Assembly (NCBI RefSeq): GCF_003027925.1
Contig: NZ_PYPS01000050.1
Location: 1 to 43,088, forward strand
Direction of reading: 5' to 3'
Origin: Micromonospora sp. RP3T
GTDB taxonomy: Bacteria > Actinomycetota > Actinomycetes > Mycobacteriales > Micromonosporaceae
DNA: 43,088 bases
Position numbers and translations under genes: made by a program. The notes beneath the pieces were generated by a model. It had not been told where the DNA came from and did no database searches. It was given only the letters and a program-made list of their open reading frames with translations. Shown in pieces: positions 1 through 7,827 of this stretch (positions within the stretch are counted from its first letter, which is position 1; each line of letters begins with the position of its first letter).

Positions 1-1
1 C

Positions 2-127
2 CGGTGTTCGGGTTCTGCTTGGTCGCTGAACCAGATACCGGAGACCTCGCTACATCTCGAACACCGACACGCCAAGATCCTCACCCAACAGCTCAAGCCC
101 TCGCACGGACTTCGACACAGGCCCTAG
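2..127 (+). CDS. Possible 3' end of an unidentified gene (partial)
   Basis: A frame open from the left edge runs to a TAG at 125-127. The last residues are basic and helix-prone (ending HAKILTQQLKPSHGLRHRP). The fragment is too short to assign to a family, and it could be chance open frame in GC-rich DNA. Third-position GC is lower than in the confident genes, which fits either a decayed or a non-coding stretch. Confidence 0.2.
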   Translation, partial: RCSGSAWSLNQIPETSLHLEHRHAKILTQQLKPSHGLRHRP

Positions 128-130
128 CCC

Positions 131-283
131 ATGGCCGCTCCCACTGGTGAGAGGCCCGAACGGGCCCACCAGACAGGAGCGCCGGCCGAGGTTGCGGTCG
201 CCAGCCGCGAGGCACGGGTCCGAGACTTGGCGCGCGAAATCGTCGAGCGCGACACCGAACTGCTGCGTCGACTGGCCGGGTGA
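131..283 (+). CDS. Small hypothetical protein, 50 aa
   Basis: ATG at 131, four bases after the preceding TAG and in the same frame, gives a 50-residue protein. Its second half (about residues 24-49) is a charged amphipathic helix with many Arg, Glu and Leu. No domain is recognised. It may be a real small protein or the remnant of a longer gene interrupted by the TAG at 125-127. There is no strong ribosome binding site. Confidence 0.3.
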   Translation: MAAPTGERPERAHQTGAPAEVAVASREARVRDLAREIVERDTELLRRLAG

Positions 284-585
284 TCCACGCGATCACGCCC
301 GGGCGTGACGGTTACATGTGTCGGGCAGTCGTCCCACGTGCCAGGAGCCGAAAAGATCTTGGAAGGAAAGTGCCCCTCCGGGGGCCATTTCGCTCCAAGG
401 TCTCGGGCGGCAGCGTCGATCTGAGACCTGTGGTTGCTGGCTCGTCGAGTTGCGGCGGTATCGGAGGCGCCGCAACTCCTTGGTCGACGGGTCAGTCGGT
501 CGGCAGGTCCGGGCACGCCAACCAGCTCCGCTTCGTCGGGTGGGTCGCCCGCCGGGGAGCGCGCCGTGGTTGACGGTATTCTGTA
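284..585. other. Gene-free stretch rich in nested inverted repeats
   Basis: I see no convincing gene here. The stretch holds an imperfect palindrome at 355-402 (arms GATCTTGGA and TCCAAGGTC around a GCCCC/GGGGC core), a 7-base repeat AGGTCTC/GAGACCT (398-404 and 423-429), a perfect 11-base hairpin GAGTTGCGGCG/CGCCGCAACTC (447-457 and 468-478, 10-base loop) and an outer GACCTG/CAGGTC pair (425-430 and 504-509). This looks like a structured or MITE-like intergenic element. The PadR promoter lies at its right end. Confidence 0.5.
570..582 (+). promoter_or_regulatory. Candidate promoter elements upstream of padR-like gene
   Basis: TATTCT at 577-582 could be a -10 hexamer. TTGACG at 570-575 looks like a -35 hexamer but is only one base away, so the two cannot belong to one promoter. 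If TATTCT is used, the transcript would begin near 589 and translation would begin at an internal GTG. Confidence 0.25.
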
Positions 586-939
586 ATGCGCACTACTGTG
601 CGGAGCGTGGATACGACGCAGCTTCTCAAGGGCGTGCTCGACCTGGCGGTGCTGGCCGTGCTCAAGGACTCCGACGGCTACGGCTACGACATCCTGCGGC
701 GGCTGCGCGAGGCCGGCCTCACCGAGGTCGGCGACGCCTCGGTCTACGGCACGTTGCGCCGGCTCTTCAGCGCCGGCCTGCTCACCACCTACGTGGTGCC
801 CAGCGAGTCCGGGCCGCACCGCAAGTACTACGCGCTGAACGCCGCCGGGCGGGACCAGCTCACCCGCTCCGGCAAGACCTGGCGCTCGTTCGCCACCACC
901 ATGGACGCACTGCTCGACGATCGGGGGATGGCGGCATGA
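586..939 (+). CDS. PadR family transcriptional regulator
   Basis: A 117-residue protein (110 if the GTG at 607 is used) with the PadR winged helix. The first helix reads LLKGVLDLAVLAVL, followed by the family motif GYGYDILRRL and the wing region ASVYGTLRRLFSAGLL, then YYALNAAGR. PadR proteins are dimeric repressors that usually control an adjacent membrane protein or transporter. Homologues of this subtype typically begin at the equivalent of VDTTQLLKG, so GTG 607 is a likely true start; GGAG sits only two bases before it. The stop overlaps the next start (ATGA), so the downstream membrane protein is translationally coupled and is its probable partner. The ligand is unknown. Confidence 0.9.
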   Translation: MRTTVRSVDTTQLLKGVLDLAVLAVLKDSDGYGYDILRRLREAGLTEVGDASVYGTLRRLFSAGLLTTYVVPSESGPHRKYYALNAAGRDQLTRSGKTWRSFATTMDALLDDRGMAA

Positions 940-1964
940 CCGTCACTGGGCAGGAGATCACGGACTACGTCGACCGGGTGCGGGCCGCGCTCGCCGACCT
1001 GCCACCGACGCTCCGCGACGAGTTGACCGAGGACCTTCCGGAGCACCTCGCCGAGGTGGCCGCCGAGGGCGACGGCACGCTCGTCGACCGGCTCGGCGCA
1101 CCGGAGGCGTACGCGTTGGAGCTGCGGACCGCGGCCGGCGCGGAGCCGGGCGGCCGACCGGCCCGCCTGCGTCGGCTGGCCGTCGCGCGGGACCGGGCCG
1201 CCACCCAGGCACGCCTGCTCGACCGTCAACTCGGCCCGCTGCTCGGGCACACCCGGGTGGCGGACTTCCTGCGCTCGCTGCGCCCGGCCTGGTGGCTGCT
1301 GCGCGGCTATCTGGCCGCGCTGCTCATTGGCGAGATGACGCGCAGCGGCCGGGCCGGCCTGCTGCCCCGGCTCGACGACAGCCTGCTGGGCGGCCTGCTG
1401 CTGCTCACCGGCGCGGTCCTCGCGTCGCTGTGGCTCGGCCGTCGCTCCGGTGGCTTCACCGGGTGGCCGCGCCGGCTGCACCTGGTGGGCACCGCCGTGC
1501 TGGTGGTCTTCTCGTTCGCGGTGCTCGCCGACGTCGATCGCAACGCCGGCGAGGACGGTTACGCCTCCTACCAGGAGGTCGCGGTCGACCGGCGGTACGA
1601 CCGGATCGAGGATGTCTTCGTCTACGACCAGCAGGGGCGGCTCATCCGCGACGCCCAGCTCTTCGACCAGAACGGCGTGCCGATCCGGCTCGGTTGGCCG
1701 AACTGCGTCGACGCGTCCGGCGCCGTGCCGGCACCGCGCAACGCCTACCCGTACTGCCCGGAACTGGCCCCGTTCGGCCCGCCGGCCGTGGCGCCGGCGC
1801 CCGCCGCCCCGCCCACGGCTACCGGCACGCCCGCGCCGCCTACGTCCACCGGCACGCCCGCGCCGACCGCGAGCGCGACGCCGGGATCGTCGGCTACGGC
1901 CCTGCCGACCGCGTCTGCCACCGGTGCGTCCGCGGAGCCTGGAGCGCCGGTTCCGGCCAACTGA
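936..1964 (+). CDS. HAAS-type membrane protein paired with PadR
   Basis: 342 residues starting at the ATG that overlaps the padR stop. Residues 1-65 form a helical cytoplasmic domain (EITDYVDRVRAALADLPPTLRDELTEDL) of the kind found in PadR-associated HAAS/DUF1700-like proteins. About residues 117-132, 148-168 and 181-199 are hydrophobic membrane segments. A globular part follows, then a low-complexity Pro/Ala/Thr tail from about residue 280, rich in TGTPAP repeats and probably extracytoplasmic and disordered. In known PadR-HAAS pairs the two proteins act in one regulatory circuit; that role is inferred here from position. The function of the outer domain is unknown. Confidence 0.75.
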   Translation: MTVTGQEITDYVDRVRAALADLPPTLRDELTEDLPEHLAEVAAEGDGTLVDRLGAPEAYALELRTAAGAEPGGRPARLRRLAVARDRAATQARLLDRQLGPLLGHTRVADFLRSLRPAWWLLRGYLAALLIGEMTRSGRAGLLPRLDDSLLGGLLLLTGAVLASLWLGRRSGGFTGWPRRLHLVGTAVLVVFSFAVLADVDRNAGEDGYASYQEVAVDRRYDRIEDVFVYDQQGRLIRDAQLFDQNGVPIRLGWPNCVDASGAVPAPRNAYPYCPELAPFGPPAVAPAPAAPPTATGTPAPPTSTGTPAPTASATPGSSATALPTASATGASAEPGAPVPAN

Positions 1965-2015
1965 TCCGACGCCGTCGTCCTCACCGCCGCCCGGGCGGCG
2001 GTGAGGACGACCGGC

Positions 2016-2333
2016 TCAGGCGATGGCGGCGATGTCGCCGTCGTCGAAGTAGATTGCCTGGTGCAGTCGGCCGCCCAGCGCGGCGGCGAACCGGGCAACC
2101 ACCTCATGGCCGGAGATCTTTCCCTGCTCGATCTGGGAGACGCGCCCCTTCGTGACGCCCATGCGGTCCGCCACCTGTTGCTGGGTCAGCCCTCGGGTGC
2201 GACGCACCTCGGCGAGCCGGTGACCGATGACCTCGGCGAGGAGTTGCTGCTTGCCCGCCTCGACTGCCTCTTCGCCGCCGGCTCGGGTGACGTGAGCGGT
2301 GCGGATGTCCTGCCACCGGGTGTAGTCGCTCAT
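2016..2333 (-). CDS. XRE family antitoxin (HigA-like)
   Basis: 105 residues with a helix-turn-helix at about 40-72 (LAEVRRTRGLTQQQVADRMG, then VTKGRVSQIEQG). This is the cro/C1 type typical of HigA antitoxins from toxin-first operons. The start codon overlaps the stop of the toxin remnant (ATGA). By analogy it neutralises the toxin and represses the operon at the palindromes around 2541-2571. The gene is intact although its toxin partner is not, so it may now act only as a repressor or protect against a related toxin elsewhere. The stop lies 52 bases from the convergent membrane protein gene. Confidence 0.85.
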   Translation of the reverse strand: MSDYTRWQDIRTAHVTRAGGEEAVEAGKQQLLAEVIGHRLAEVRRTRGLTQQQVADRMGVTKGRVSQIEQGKISGHEVVARFAAALGGRLHQAIYFDDGDIAAIA

Positions 2334-2543
2334 GCCTTCCCCTCCTCTCGTGCCCGATCCTTGAGATAGAGCTCGTAACGGTGCTCGGCCGTCGGAATGG
2401 CCTCCTGGTACCACCTCTTCCACTGGCCCGACTTCCGCGAGTAGGTCGATCGCCTGGATGACCCGGGCGTGGAGGTGTGGATCCAATGTGTCGATCCAGT
2501 GCCTCACCTCGTCGACGAGGTAGACGTCCCACTCACCAGCCAC
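2330..2543 (-). pseudogene. HigB/RelE-like toxin, internal deletion plus frameshift
   Basis: From GTG 2543 the frame reads a HigB-like N-terminus (MAGEWDVYLVDEVRHWIDTL and on to LLAEVGP, 40 residues). After a phase change at about 2425-2434 another frame gives the family C-terminus (QWKRWYQEAIPTAEHRYELY then LKDRAREEGKA, stop at 2330-2332). Toxins of this family are about 110-120 residues, so roughly 45-50 residues with most of the RNase core are missing. The join lies in AAGTCGGGCC, which can encode both the left context (EVGP) and the expected right context (KSGQ). This suggests recombination between short direct repeats. The original frame reads through into the antitoxin, so a fused product is formally possible. 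Confidence 0.8.
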
Positions 2544-2571
2544 CGTACGGTGAGTTTAGCAATCGCTAAAC
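2541..2571. promoter_or_regulatory. Two palindromes at the toxin-antitoxin promoter
   Basis: CACCGTACGGTG (2541-2552) is a perfect 12-base palindrome covering the toxin start codon. Directly upstream, GTTTAGC-AATC-GCTAAAC (2554-2571) is a perfect 7-base inverted repeat in an AT-rich patch. Placement fits operators for the XRE antitoxin; which of the two is bound is not known. Confidence 0.6.
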
Positions 2572-2710
2572 CCCTTGGTGCAGTCGACAGGAGGTGAATG
2601 CCACTGTTCTTCCGTCTTCCCCGGGCCGGTGGCGGCGTGGCACGCTACCGGCACGTGACAGCCAACTGTGCGACCAGCCAACGGTGACTGACCGCTAGGA
2701 GGACGGGCCC

Positions 2711-3397
2711 ATGGGCGAAATGGTGAGCTTCACCGGTAACGGGGGGACGAGCGAGGGGTATCTCGCGATACCCTCCGGCGGTGCGGCCAGCCCGGCGGTC
2801 ATCGTCATCCAGGACTGGTGGGGCCTCGTGCCCCACGTCCGGGCCGTGGTCGACCGCTTCGCCGAGGCCGGTTTCGTCGCCCTCGCGCCCGACTTCCGGC
2901 ACGGCGGTCCCGCCGTCAAGCCGACCGAGCCCCGGCAGATGCTGAACAGCAGCCAGATGGACGAGGCGGCCAGCGACATCTCGGCCGCCGCGGAATACCT
3001 GGCGAGCCGTCCCGAGGTGGCCGGCAAGGTGGGCTGCGCCGGGTTCTGCGCGGGCGCCAGCCTCGCCCTGTGGGCCGGCACGGCCGCCGAGCGGATCGTC
3101 GCCACCACCGCCTTCTACCCCCGGCTCCCGTGGGAGGGCATGCCCACCGACTGGGCCGGCTACGCCGGGAAGGCCGCGCTCGTCCACTGCTCCGAGGCGG
3201 ACGGTCTCTCCGCCGCCGACGGGGTGCAGGGCGTACGCCGGTCCATCGAGGCCGCCGGCGGCACCTGCCAGACGTTCGACTACCCGGGCACCGCGCACGC
3301 GTTCTTCAACGAGGACCGGCCGGAGCAGTTCGACCAGCGGGCCGCCGCCACCGCCTGGGCCCGCACCCTGGAACTGTTCCGGGCGAAGCTTGGCTGA
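2711..3397 (+). CDS. Dienelactone hydrolase family protein
   Basis: 228 residues, an alpha/beta hydrolase with a cysteine nucleophile in GFCAGASLAL (Cys113) and the catalytic His in GTAHAFFNEDRP (about 199). The catalytic Asp is probably in the SEADGLS segment. Family members open lactone rings of chloroaromatic intermediates, but many actinobacterial copies have unknown substrates. The family's usual Glu in the QEWWGL motif is Asp here (IQDWWGLVPH). AGGAGG lies about 8 bases before the ATG. The next gene starts within its last codons, so both are probably co-transcribed. Confidence 0.88.
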   Translation: MGEMVSFTGNGGTSEGYLAIPSGGAASPAVIVIQDWWGLVPHVRAVVDRFAEAGFVALAPDFRHGGPAVKPTEPRQMLNSSQMDEAASDISAAAEYLASRPEVAGKVGCAGFCAGASLALWAGTAAERIVATTAFYPRLPWEGMPTDWAGYAGKAALVHCSEADGLSAADGVQGVRRSIEAAGGTCQTFDYPGTAHAFFNEDRPEQFDQRAAATAWARTLELFRAKLG

Positions 3398-4130
3398 GTC
3401 GCGTACCCCGGGGGAGGTGGTCGCCCGCGCCGCGCGGGCGACCGACCTGACCGACCTCGACGGCGCGGTCGGTGACTGCTTCGCCTGCCCGCGGCTGGTG
3501 GCGTGGCGCGAGGAGGTGGCCCGGGTCAAGCGGGCCGCGTTCCGCGACCAGGACTACTGGGGGCGGCCGGTGCCGGGCCTCGGGCCGCCGGACGCGCGGA
3601 TCGCGATCCTCGGCCTGGCGCCCGCCGCGCACGGTGGCAACCGCACCGGCCGGATCTTCACCGGGGACCGCTCCGGTGACGTGCTCTTCGCCGCGCTCCA
3701 CCGGGCCGGGCTGGCCAACCAGTCGACGAGCGTCGCCGCCGACGACGGCCTCACGCTCCGGGAGACCCGCATCTTCTCGGCGGTGCGGTGCGCGCCGCCG
3801 GACAACAAGCCCACCCCGGCCGAGCGGGACACCTGCGCGCCGTGGGTGCACCGCGAGGTCGAACTGATCCGCCCCACGCTGCGCGTGGTGGTCGCGCTGG
3901 GCGCGTTCGCCTGGGCCGCGTGGTGGCCGGTGCTCCGCCAGGTGTACGGACAGCGCCCGCCCACACCGCGACCCGTGTTCGGCCATGGGGCACACTGGTC
4001 CGGCGAGTCCGTGCCGGCGTTGCTCGGCTGCTATCACGTCAGCCAGCAGAACACGTTCACCGGCCGGCTCACGCCGGCGATGTTGGACGACGTGTTCACC
4101 CGGGCCAAGCAACTGTCCGGGGTGGACTGA
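3390..4130 (+). CDS. Uracil-DNA glycosylase, family 5 (UdgB type)
   Basis: 246 residues. The active-site segment GLAPAAHGGNRTGRIFTGD and the C-terminal motif CYHVSQQNTFTGRL are typical of family 5, which removes uracil and other deaminated bases in GC-rich bacteria. Cysteines in CFACPRLV and in RCAPPDNKP plus DTCAPW are positioned for a 4Fe-4S cluster. The chosen start is a TTG overlapping the hydrolase stop; a GTG at 3417 is an alternative. It is followed after 22 bases by the DUF4129 gene, so it may share a transcript with the membrane operon. Confidence 0.9.
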   Translation: MAESRTPGEVVARAARATDLTDLDGAVGDCFACPRLVAWREEVARVKRAAFRDQDYWGRPVPGLGPPDARIAILGLAPAAHGGNRTGRIFTGDRSGDVLFAALHRAGLANQSTSVAADDGLTLRETRIFSAVRCAPPDNKPTPAERDTCAPWVHREVELIRPTLRVVVALGAFAWAAWWPVLRQVYGQRPPTPRPVFGHGAHWSGESVPALLGCYHVSQQNTFTGRLTPAMLDDVFTRAKQLSGVD

Positions 4131-4152
4131 GGAACACACCTGAGGCGGGGGA

Positions 4153-4887
4153 ATGGACTTCGGCGTGCTGCGCAGGTGGTGGCCGGTCGCGGCGGTCGCG
4201 GTGCTGCTCGCGGTCGCCGCCGTCGCCGCCGGGCACTCCGCGATCGGGGCCAGCCGGATCCCGCCCGTGGACAATGTGCCGTACGTTCCGGACTATCCGT
4301 CCGAGGCGCCGCCGTCGATCCCGGTCGAACCCCGGGAGGCGGGTGTGCCCTCCGAGGGTGGGGTGCCCGACTGGCTGGGCACCGCCGCGGTGGCGCTGCT
4401 CTTCACGATCGTGCTCGCCGTCGTCGGCTACCTGCTCTGGAGCGTGCTCCGCGGCGCGCTGCGCCGGACCACCCGTGCGGTGCCGGTACGGCGCACCCGG
4501 CGTACCGCCGAGGGGACCGCCCGCGAGGTGGTGGCCGCCCTGGACGCCGGGCTGGAGGAGTTGGACGACCGCGCCACCGACCCGCGGACCGCGGTGATCG
4601 CCTGCTGGGTCCGGCTGGAGGAGGCCGCCGAGGACACCGGGGTGCCCCGGCGGACCGGGGACACGCCCACCGACCTGGTCAGCCGGCTGCTGCGCGGCGA
4701 CCCCGAGGCCGGCATCCCGGCGATCGCCAGCGCCGACGTGCTGGACGGGTTCGCGCACGTGTACCGGGAGGCCCGCTACGCCACCCACCCGGTCGACGAA
4801 CGCACCCGCGACCAGGCCCGGGCGGCGCTGCGCCGGCTGCGCGGCGAGCTGACCGGGGTGGCGGCGGGGGAGGTCGGCCCGGCATGA
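4153..4887 (+). CDS. DUF4129 domain membrane protein
   Basis: 244 residues. An N-terminal membrane segment at about 10-28 is followed by an extracytoplasmic proline-rich stretch, a second membrane segment at about 75-98 and a cytoplasmic helical DUF4129 domain at about 120-230 (ALDAGLEELDD, ACWVRLEEAAEDTGV). DUF4129 domains are found at the C-terminus of membrane transglutaminases and in MoxR/DUF58 operons. The function is unknown, with a proposed role in cell-envelope assembly. It is the first gene of a five-gene set joined by 1-4 base overlaps. Confidence 0.85.
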   Translation: MDFGVLRRWWPVAAVAVLLAVAAVAAGHSAIGASRIPPVDNVPYVPDYPSEAPPSIPVEPREAGVPSEGGVPDWLGTAAVALLFTIVLAVVGYLLWSVLRGALRRTTRAVPVRRTRRTAEGTAREVVAALDAGLEELDDRATDPRTAVIACWVRLEEAAEDTGVPRRTGDTPTDLVSRLLRGDPEAGIPAIASADVLDGFAHVYREARYATHPVDERTRDQARAALRRLRGELTGVAAGEVGPA

Positions 4888-5468
4888 GCACCAGCATCGA
4901 CGACCTGCTCGGCTCCGGCGAGGAGCCCAGCGGTTCCGCCGCCGAGCGACCGGCCGGCGGGCGGGCCCGGTGGTTGCTGCGGATCGTGCTGGTCACCGCC
5001 GCCGCCGTCGTGGTGATCGTGGTCGGCCTCCGGGCGGTCGGCCTACGGGTGCCGCTCTGGATCATCGTGGCGGGCGTGCTCGCGGTGCTCGCCGTGCGCC
5101 GGGTCACCGCCGCGCTCTCGCCCCCGCCCCCGCCGCGCGCCGGCACGCGGTCCTCCGGCGGCGAGGAGTCCGGCACCTGGAACTGGTCCGCCCGGGACGC
5201 GCTGCGGACCGCCATCAACGGCTGGGAACGACCGCTGGACTGGTGCGCCGACAACCGGGAACGGTTCACCGAGCGGGTGCTGCCCCGCCTCGGTGAGCTG
5301 GCCGACGAGCGGCTGCGCCAGCGGCACGGAGTCACCCGCGAGTCCGATCCGGCGCGCGCCCGCGCCCTGCTGGGCGAGCCGCTGTGGACGTTCCTCGGCA
5401 CCCCCGCCCGCCGCCCCCCGACGCCGCGCGACCTCGCGGCGATCGTCGCCGAACTGGAGAAGATCTGA
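4884..5468 (+). CDS. Two-TM hypothetical protein of the MoxR operon
   Basis: 194 residues from an ATG overlapping the DUF4129 stop (ATGA). A charged N-terminal 30 residues are followed by two membrane helices at about 30-48 and 56-78, then PPPPP, then a soluble domain with GTWNWSARDALRTAINGWERPLDWC and a conserved-looking C-terminus (ALLGEPLWTFLG, TPRDLAAIVAELEKI). It belongs to the operon by its overlaps. The family is recognisable from actinobacterial MoxR loci but has no known activity. Confidence 0.8.
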   Translation: MSTSIDDLLGSGEEPSGSAAERPAGGRARWLLRIVLVTAAAVVVIVVGLRAVGLRVPLWIIVAGVLAVLAVRRVTAALSPPPPPRAGTRSSGGEESGTWNWSARDALRTAINGWERPLDWCADNRERFTERVLPRLGELADERLRQRHGVTRESDPARARALLGEPLWTFLGTPARRPPTPRDLAAIVAELEKI

Positions 5469-6463
5469 TGAACGAGGACCGGAGCATGCCTCCCGCCGAG
5501 GTGGGCCGGCTCGCCCGGACTGTCCTGGACGCGGTCGGCACCGTCGTGGTCGGCAAGCGGGAGGCGCTGGAGCTGGTGCTGGCCGGCATCCTGGCCGGCG
5601 GCCACGTGCTGCTGGAGGACCTGCCCGGCCTGGGCAAGACGCTCACCGCGCGGTGCTTCGCGCAGGCGCTCGGGCTGGACTTCCGCCGGCTCCAGTTCAC
5701 CCCCGACCTGCTCCCCGCCGACGTCACCGGCTCGTTCCTGTACGACCAGAGCAGCGGCGACTTCTCGTTCCGGGCCGGGCCGCTCTTCACCAACCTGCTG
5801 CTCGCCGACGAGATCAACCGGACGCCGCCGAAGACCCAGTCGGCGCTGCTGGAGGCGATGCAGGAGAAGCAGGTCTCGGTGGAGGGCGTGACCTACCGGC
5901 TGGACGAGCCGTTCCACGTGCTGGCCACCGCCAATCCGATCGAGTACGAGGGCACCTACCCGCTGCCCGAGGCACAACTCGACCGGTTCCTGCTGCGCGT
6001 CTCGTTCGGCTACCCGAGCCACGACGAGGAGTGGGACGTGCTGCGTCGGCGCATCGCCCGTCGCCGCGAGGAGGCCGAGATCACGCCGGTCGTGGACGCC
6101 GCCACGCTGCGCGCCATGCAGGCCGCGCTGGAGGACGTGGTGGTCGAGGACTCGATCGGCCGGTACATCGTGGCGCTCACCGCGGCCACCCGCGAGCACC
6201 CGTCCGTGCTGGTCGGCGCGTCGCCGCGCGGCTCGCTGGCGTTGCTGCTGCTGTCCCGGGTGCGGGCCGTGCTCGCCAACCGGGACTACGTGGTGCCGGA
6301 GGACGTCAAGGCGGTGGCGGCGCCCGCGCTGGCGCACCGCATCACGCTGCGTCCGGAGATGTGGTTGCGCCGGGTCGACCCGGCGTTCGTGGTCGGCGAG
6401 GTGCTCGAGTCGACGCCCGCCCCGGCCAGCGGCGCGCTGCCCAGCTACGCCGCCGGGCGCTGA
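5468..6463 (+). CDS. MoxR family AAA+ ATPase
   Basis: 331 residues starting at the ATG in the TGATG overlap; ATG 5486 is an alternative. Walker A is EDLPGLGKT (residues 50-58), Walker B is LLLADEINRTPPKTQSALLE, followed by sensor 1 in ATANPIEYEGTYPLPEAQLD and sensor 2 in SPRGSLALL. MoxR ATPases act as chaperones that assemble or activate partner proteins, often DUF58 proteins encoded next door, as here. The substrate of this copy is not known. Confidence 0.93.
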   Translation: MNEDRSMPPAEVGRLARTVLDAVGTVVVGKREALELVLAGILAGGHVLLEDLPGLGKTLTARCFAQALGLDFRRLQFTPDLLPADVTGSFLYDQSSGDFSFRAGPLFTNLLLADEINRTPPKTQSALLEAMQEKQVSVEGVTYRLDEPFHVLATANPIEYEGTYPLPEAQLDRFLLRVSFGYPSHDEEWDVLRRRIARRREEAEITPVVDAATLRAMQAALEDVVVEDSIGRYIVALTAATREHPSVLVGASPRGSLALLLLSRVRAVLANRDYVVPEDVKAVAAPALAHRITLRPEMWLRRVDPAFVVGEVLESTPAPASGALPSYAAGR

Positions 6464-7827
6464 TGGACGAGCGGGCCGAGCCGGCGGACGGCTGGGCGCC
6501 CACCTGGGCGCTCGGCCGGGCCGTGCTGCTCACCGGCGTGCTGCTCGTCGCGGCCGTGCTGCTCGGCCGGATCGACCTGGTGGTGCTGGCCACGCCGTTC
6601 GCGCTGGGCACCGCGTACGGGTTGCGCCGCCGCCCGGCCACCCAGCCCGAGTTGGAGCTGAGCGTCGCGGACACCCACCTGGTCGAAGGGTCGCCGATGG
6701 CCACCACGGTGGTGGTGGCCAACCCGGACCTGATCGGCTACGACCTGGCGGTGGTCCGGACCCGGATGTCGCAGTGGCTGCGGGTGGAGAAGGTCGGCTT
6801 CGGCGGCGCCGAGCTGGACGTGAGCCGCTCCGGCGGCGCGGACCGGCCGTTCGTCACGTCGGTGCCCCGGGGCAGCGCCGTCGATCTGGAACTGACCGGC
6901 ACCGCGCTGCGGTGGGGCCGGCACCCGTTCGGCCCGGCCGGCGTCCGGGTCGCCGCCGCCGACGGGCTGCTGGTCTCCCGGGCGGTGATCACCGCCCCGA
7001 TCCGCGCCCGGGTCTACCCGCGCACCGAGCCGTTCGACGCGGTCGAGGCGATGCCCCGGGCCGCCGGGCTGGTCGGCGCGCACCGGTCGCGGCGGCCGGG
7101 GGAGGGCGGCGAACTGGCCGGGGTGCGCGTCTTCGCGCCCGGGGACCGGCTGCGCCGCATCGACTGGCGGGTGTCGCTGCGGGCCCGCCAACTGCACGTC
7201 GCGGCCACCCTCTCCGACCGGGACGCCGAGGTGGTGGTGCTGCTGGACGTGCTCGCCGAGGCGGGCCGCTCCGGCGGCGTACGCGGGCCGGCGTCGGTGC
7301 TCGACACCACGGTCCGGGCCGCCGCCGCGATCGCCGAGCACTACCTGCACCGGGGCGACCGGGTGGCGCTGCTGGAGTACGGTCCGGCGGCCCGACGACT
7401 GCGCCCGGCCACCGGGCGCCGGCAGTACCTGACCGTGCTGGAGTGGCTGCTCGACGTGCAGGCCGAGTCGTCCCCGCACGAGCCGTACGACCAGGTGTTC
7501 GGCCCGCAGGTGCTCTCCTCGGATGCGCTCGTGGTGGTGCTCACCCCGCTGCTGGACGAGCGTTCGGCGCAGATGTTGGCCCGGCTGGCCCGGGGCGGGC
7601 GGTTCGTGGTGGCGGTGGACACCCTGCCGGCGGAGCTGCCGGTGCCGAAGGAACGGGGCTGGGCCGAGGTGGCGTACCGGCTGTGGCGGCTGGACCGGGA
7701 CACGATGATCGGGCAGCTCCGCGAGCACGGCGTGCCGGTGGTGCGCTGGGCCGGCGCGGGCAGCCTGGACGAGGTGCTGCGCGACGTGTCCCGCCTGGCC
7801 ATGGCGCCGAGGGTGGGGCTGCGGTGA
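6463..7827 (+). CDS. DUF58 domain-containing membrane protein
   Basis: 454 residues from an ATG overlapping the moxR stop. Two membrane helices lie at about 18-35 and 38-54. A beta-rich part follows, then the DUF58 signature (VRVFAPGDRLRRIDWRVSLR) and a vWA-like region containing VVVLLDVLAEAG. DUF58 proteins are the usual partners of MoxR ATPases. The protein is inferred to be membrane-anchored with its DUF58 part in the cytoplasm. A GTGA overlap links it to the next gene. Confidence 0.9.
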   Translation: MDERAEPADGWAPTWALGRAVLLTGVLLVAAVLLGRIDLVVLATPFALGTAYGLRRRPATQPELELSVADTHLVEGSPMATTVVVANPDLIGYDLAVVRTRMSQWLRVEKVGFGGAELDVSRSGGADRPFVTSVPRGSAVDLELTGTALRWGRHPFGPAGVRVAAADGLLVSRAVITAPIRARVYPRTEPFDAVEAMPRAAGLVGAHRSRRPGEGGELAGVRVFAPGDRLRRIDWRVSLRARQLHVAATLSDRDAEVVVLLDVLAEAGRSGGVRGPASVLDTTVRAAAAIAEHYLHRGDRVALLEYGPAARRLRPATGRRQYLTVLEWLLDVQAESSPHEPYDQVFGPQVLSSDALVVVLTPLLDERSAQMLARLARGGRFVVAVDTLPAELPVPKERGWAEVAYRLWRLDRDTMIGQLREHGVPVVRWAGAGSLDEVLRDVSRLAMAPRVGLR

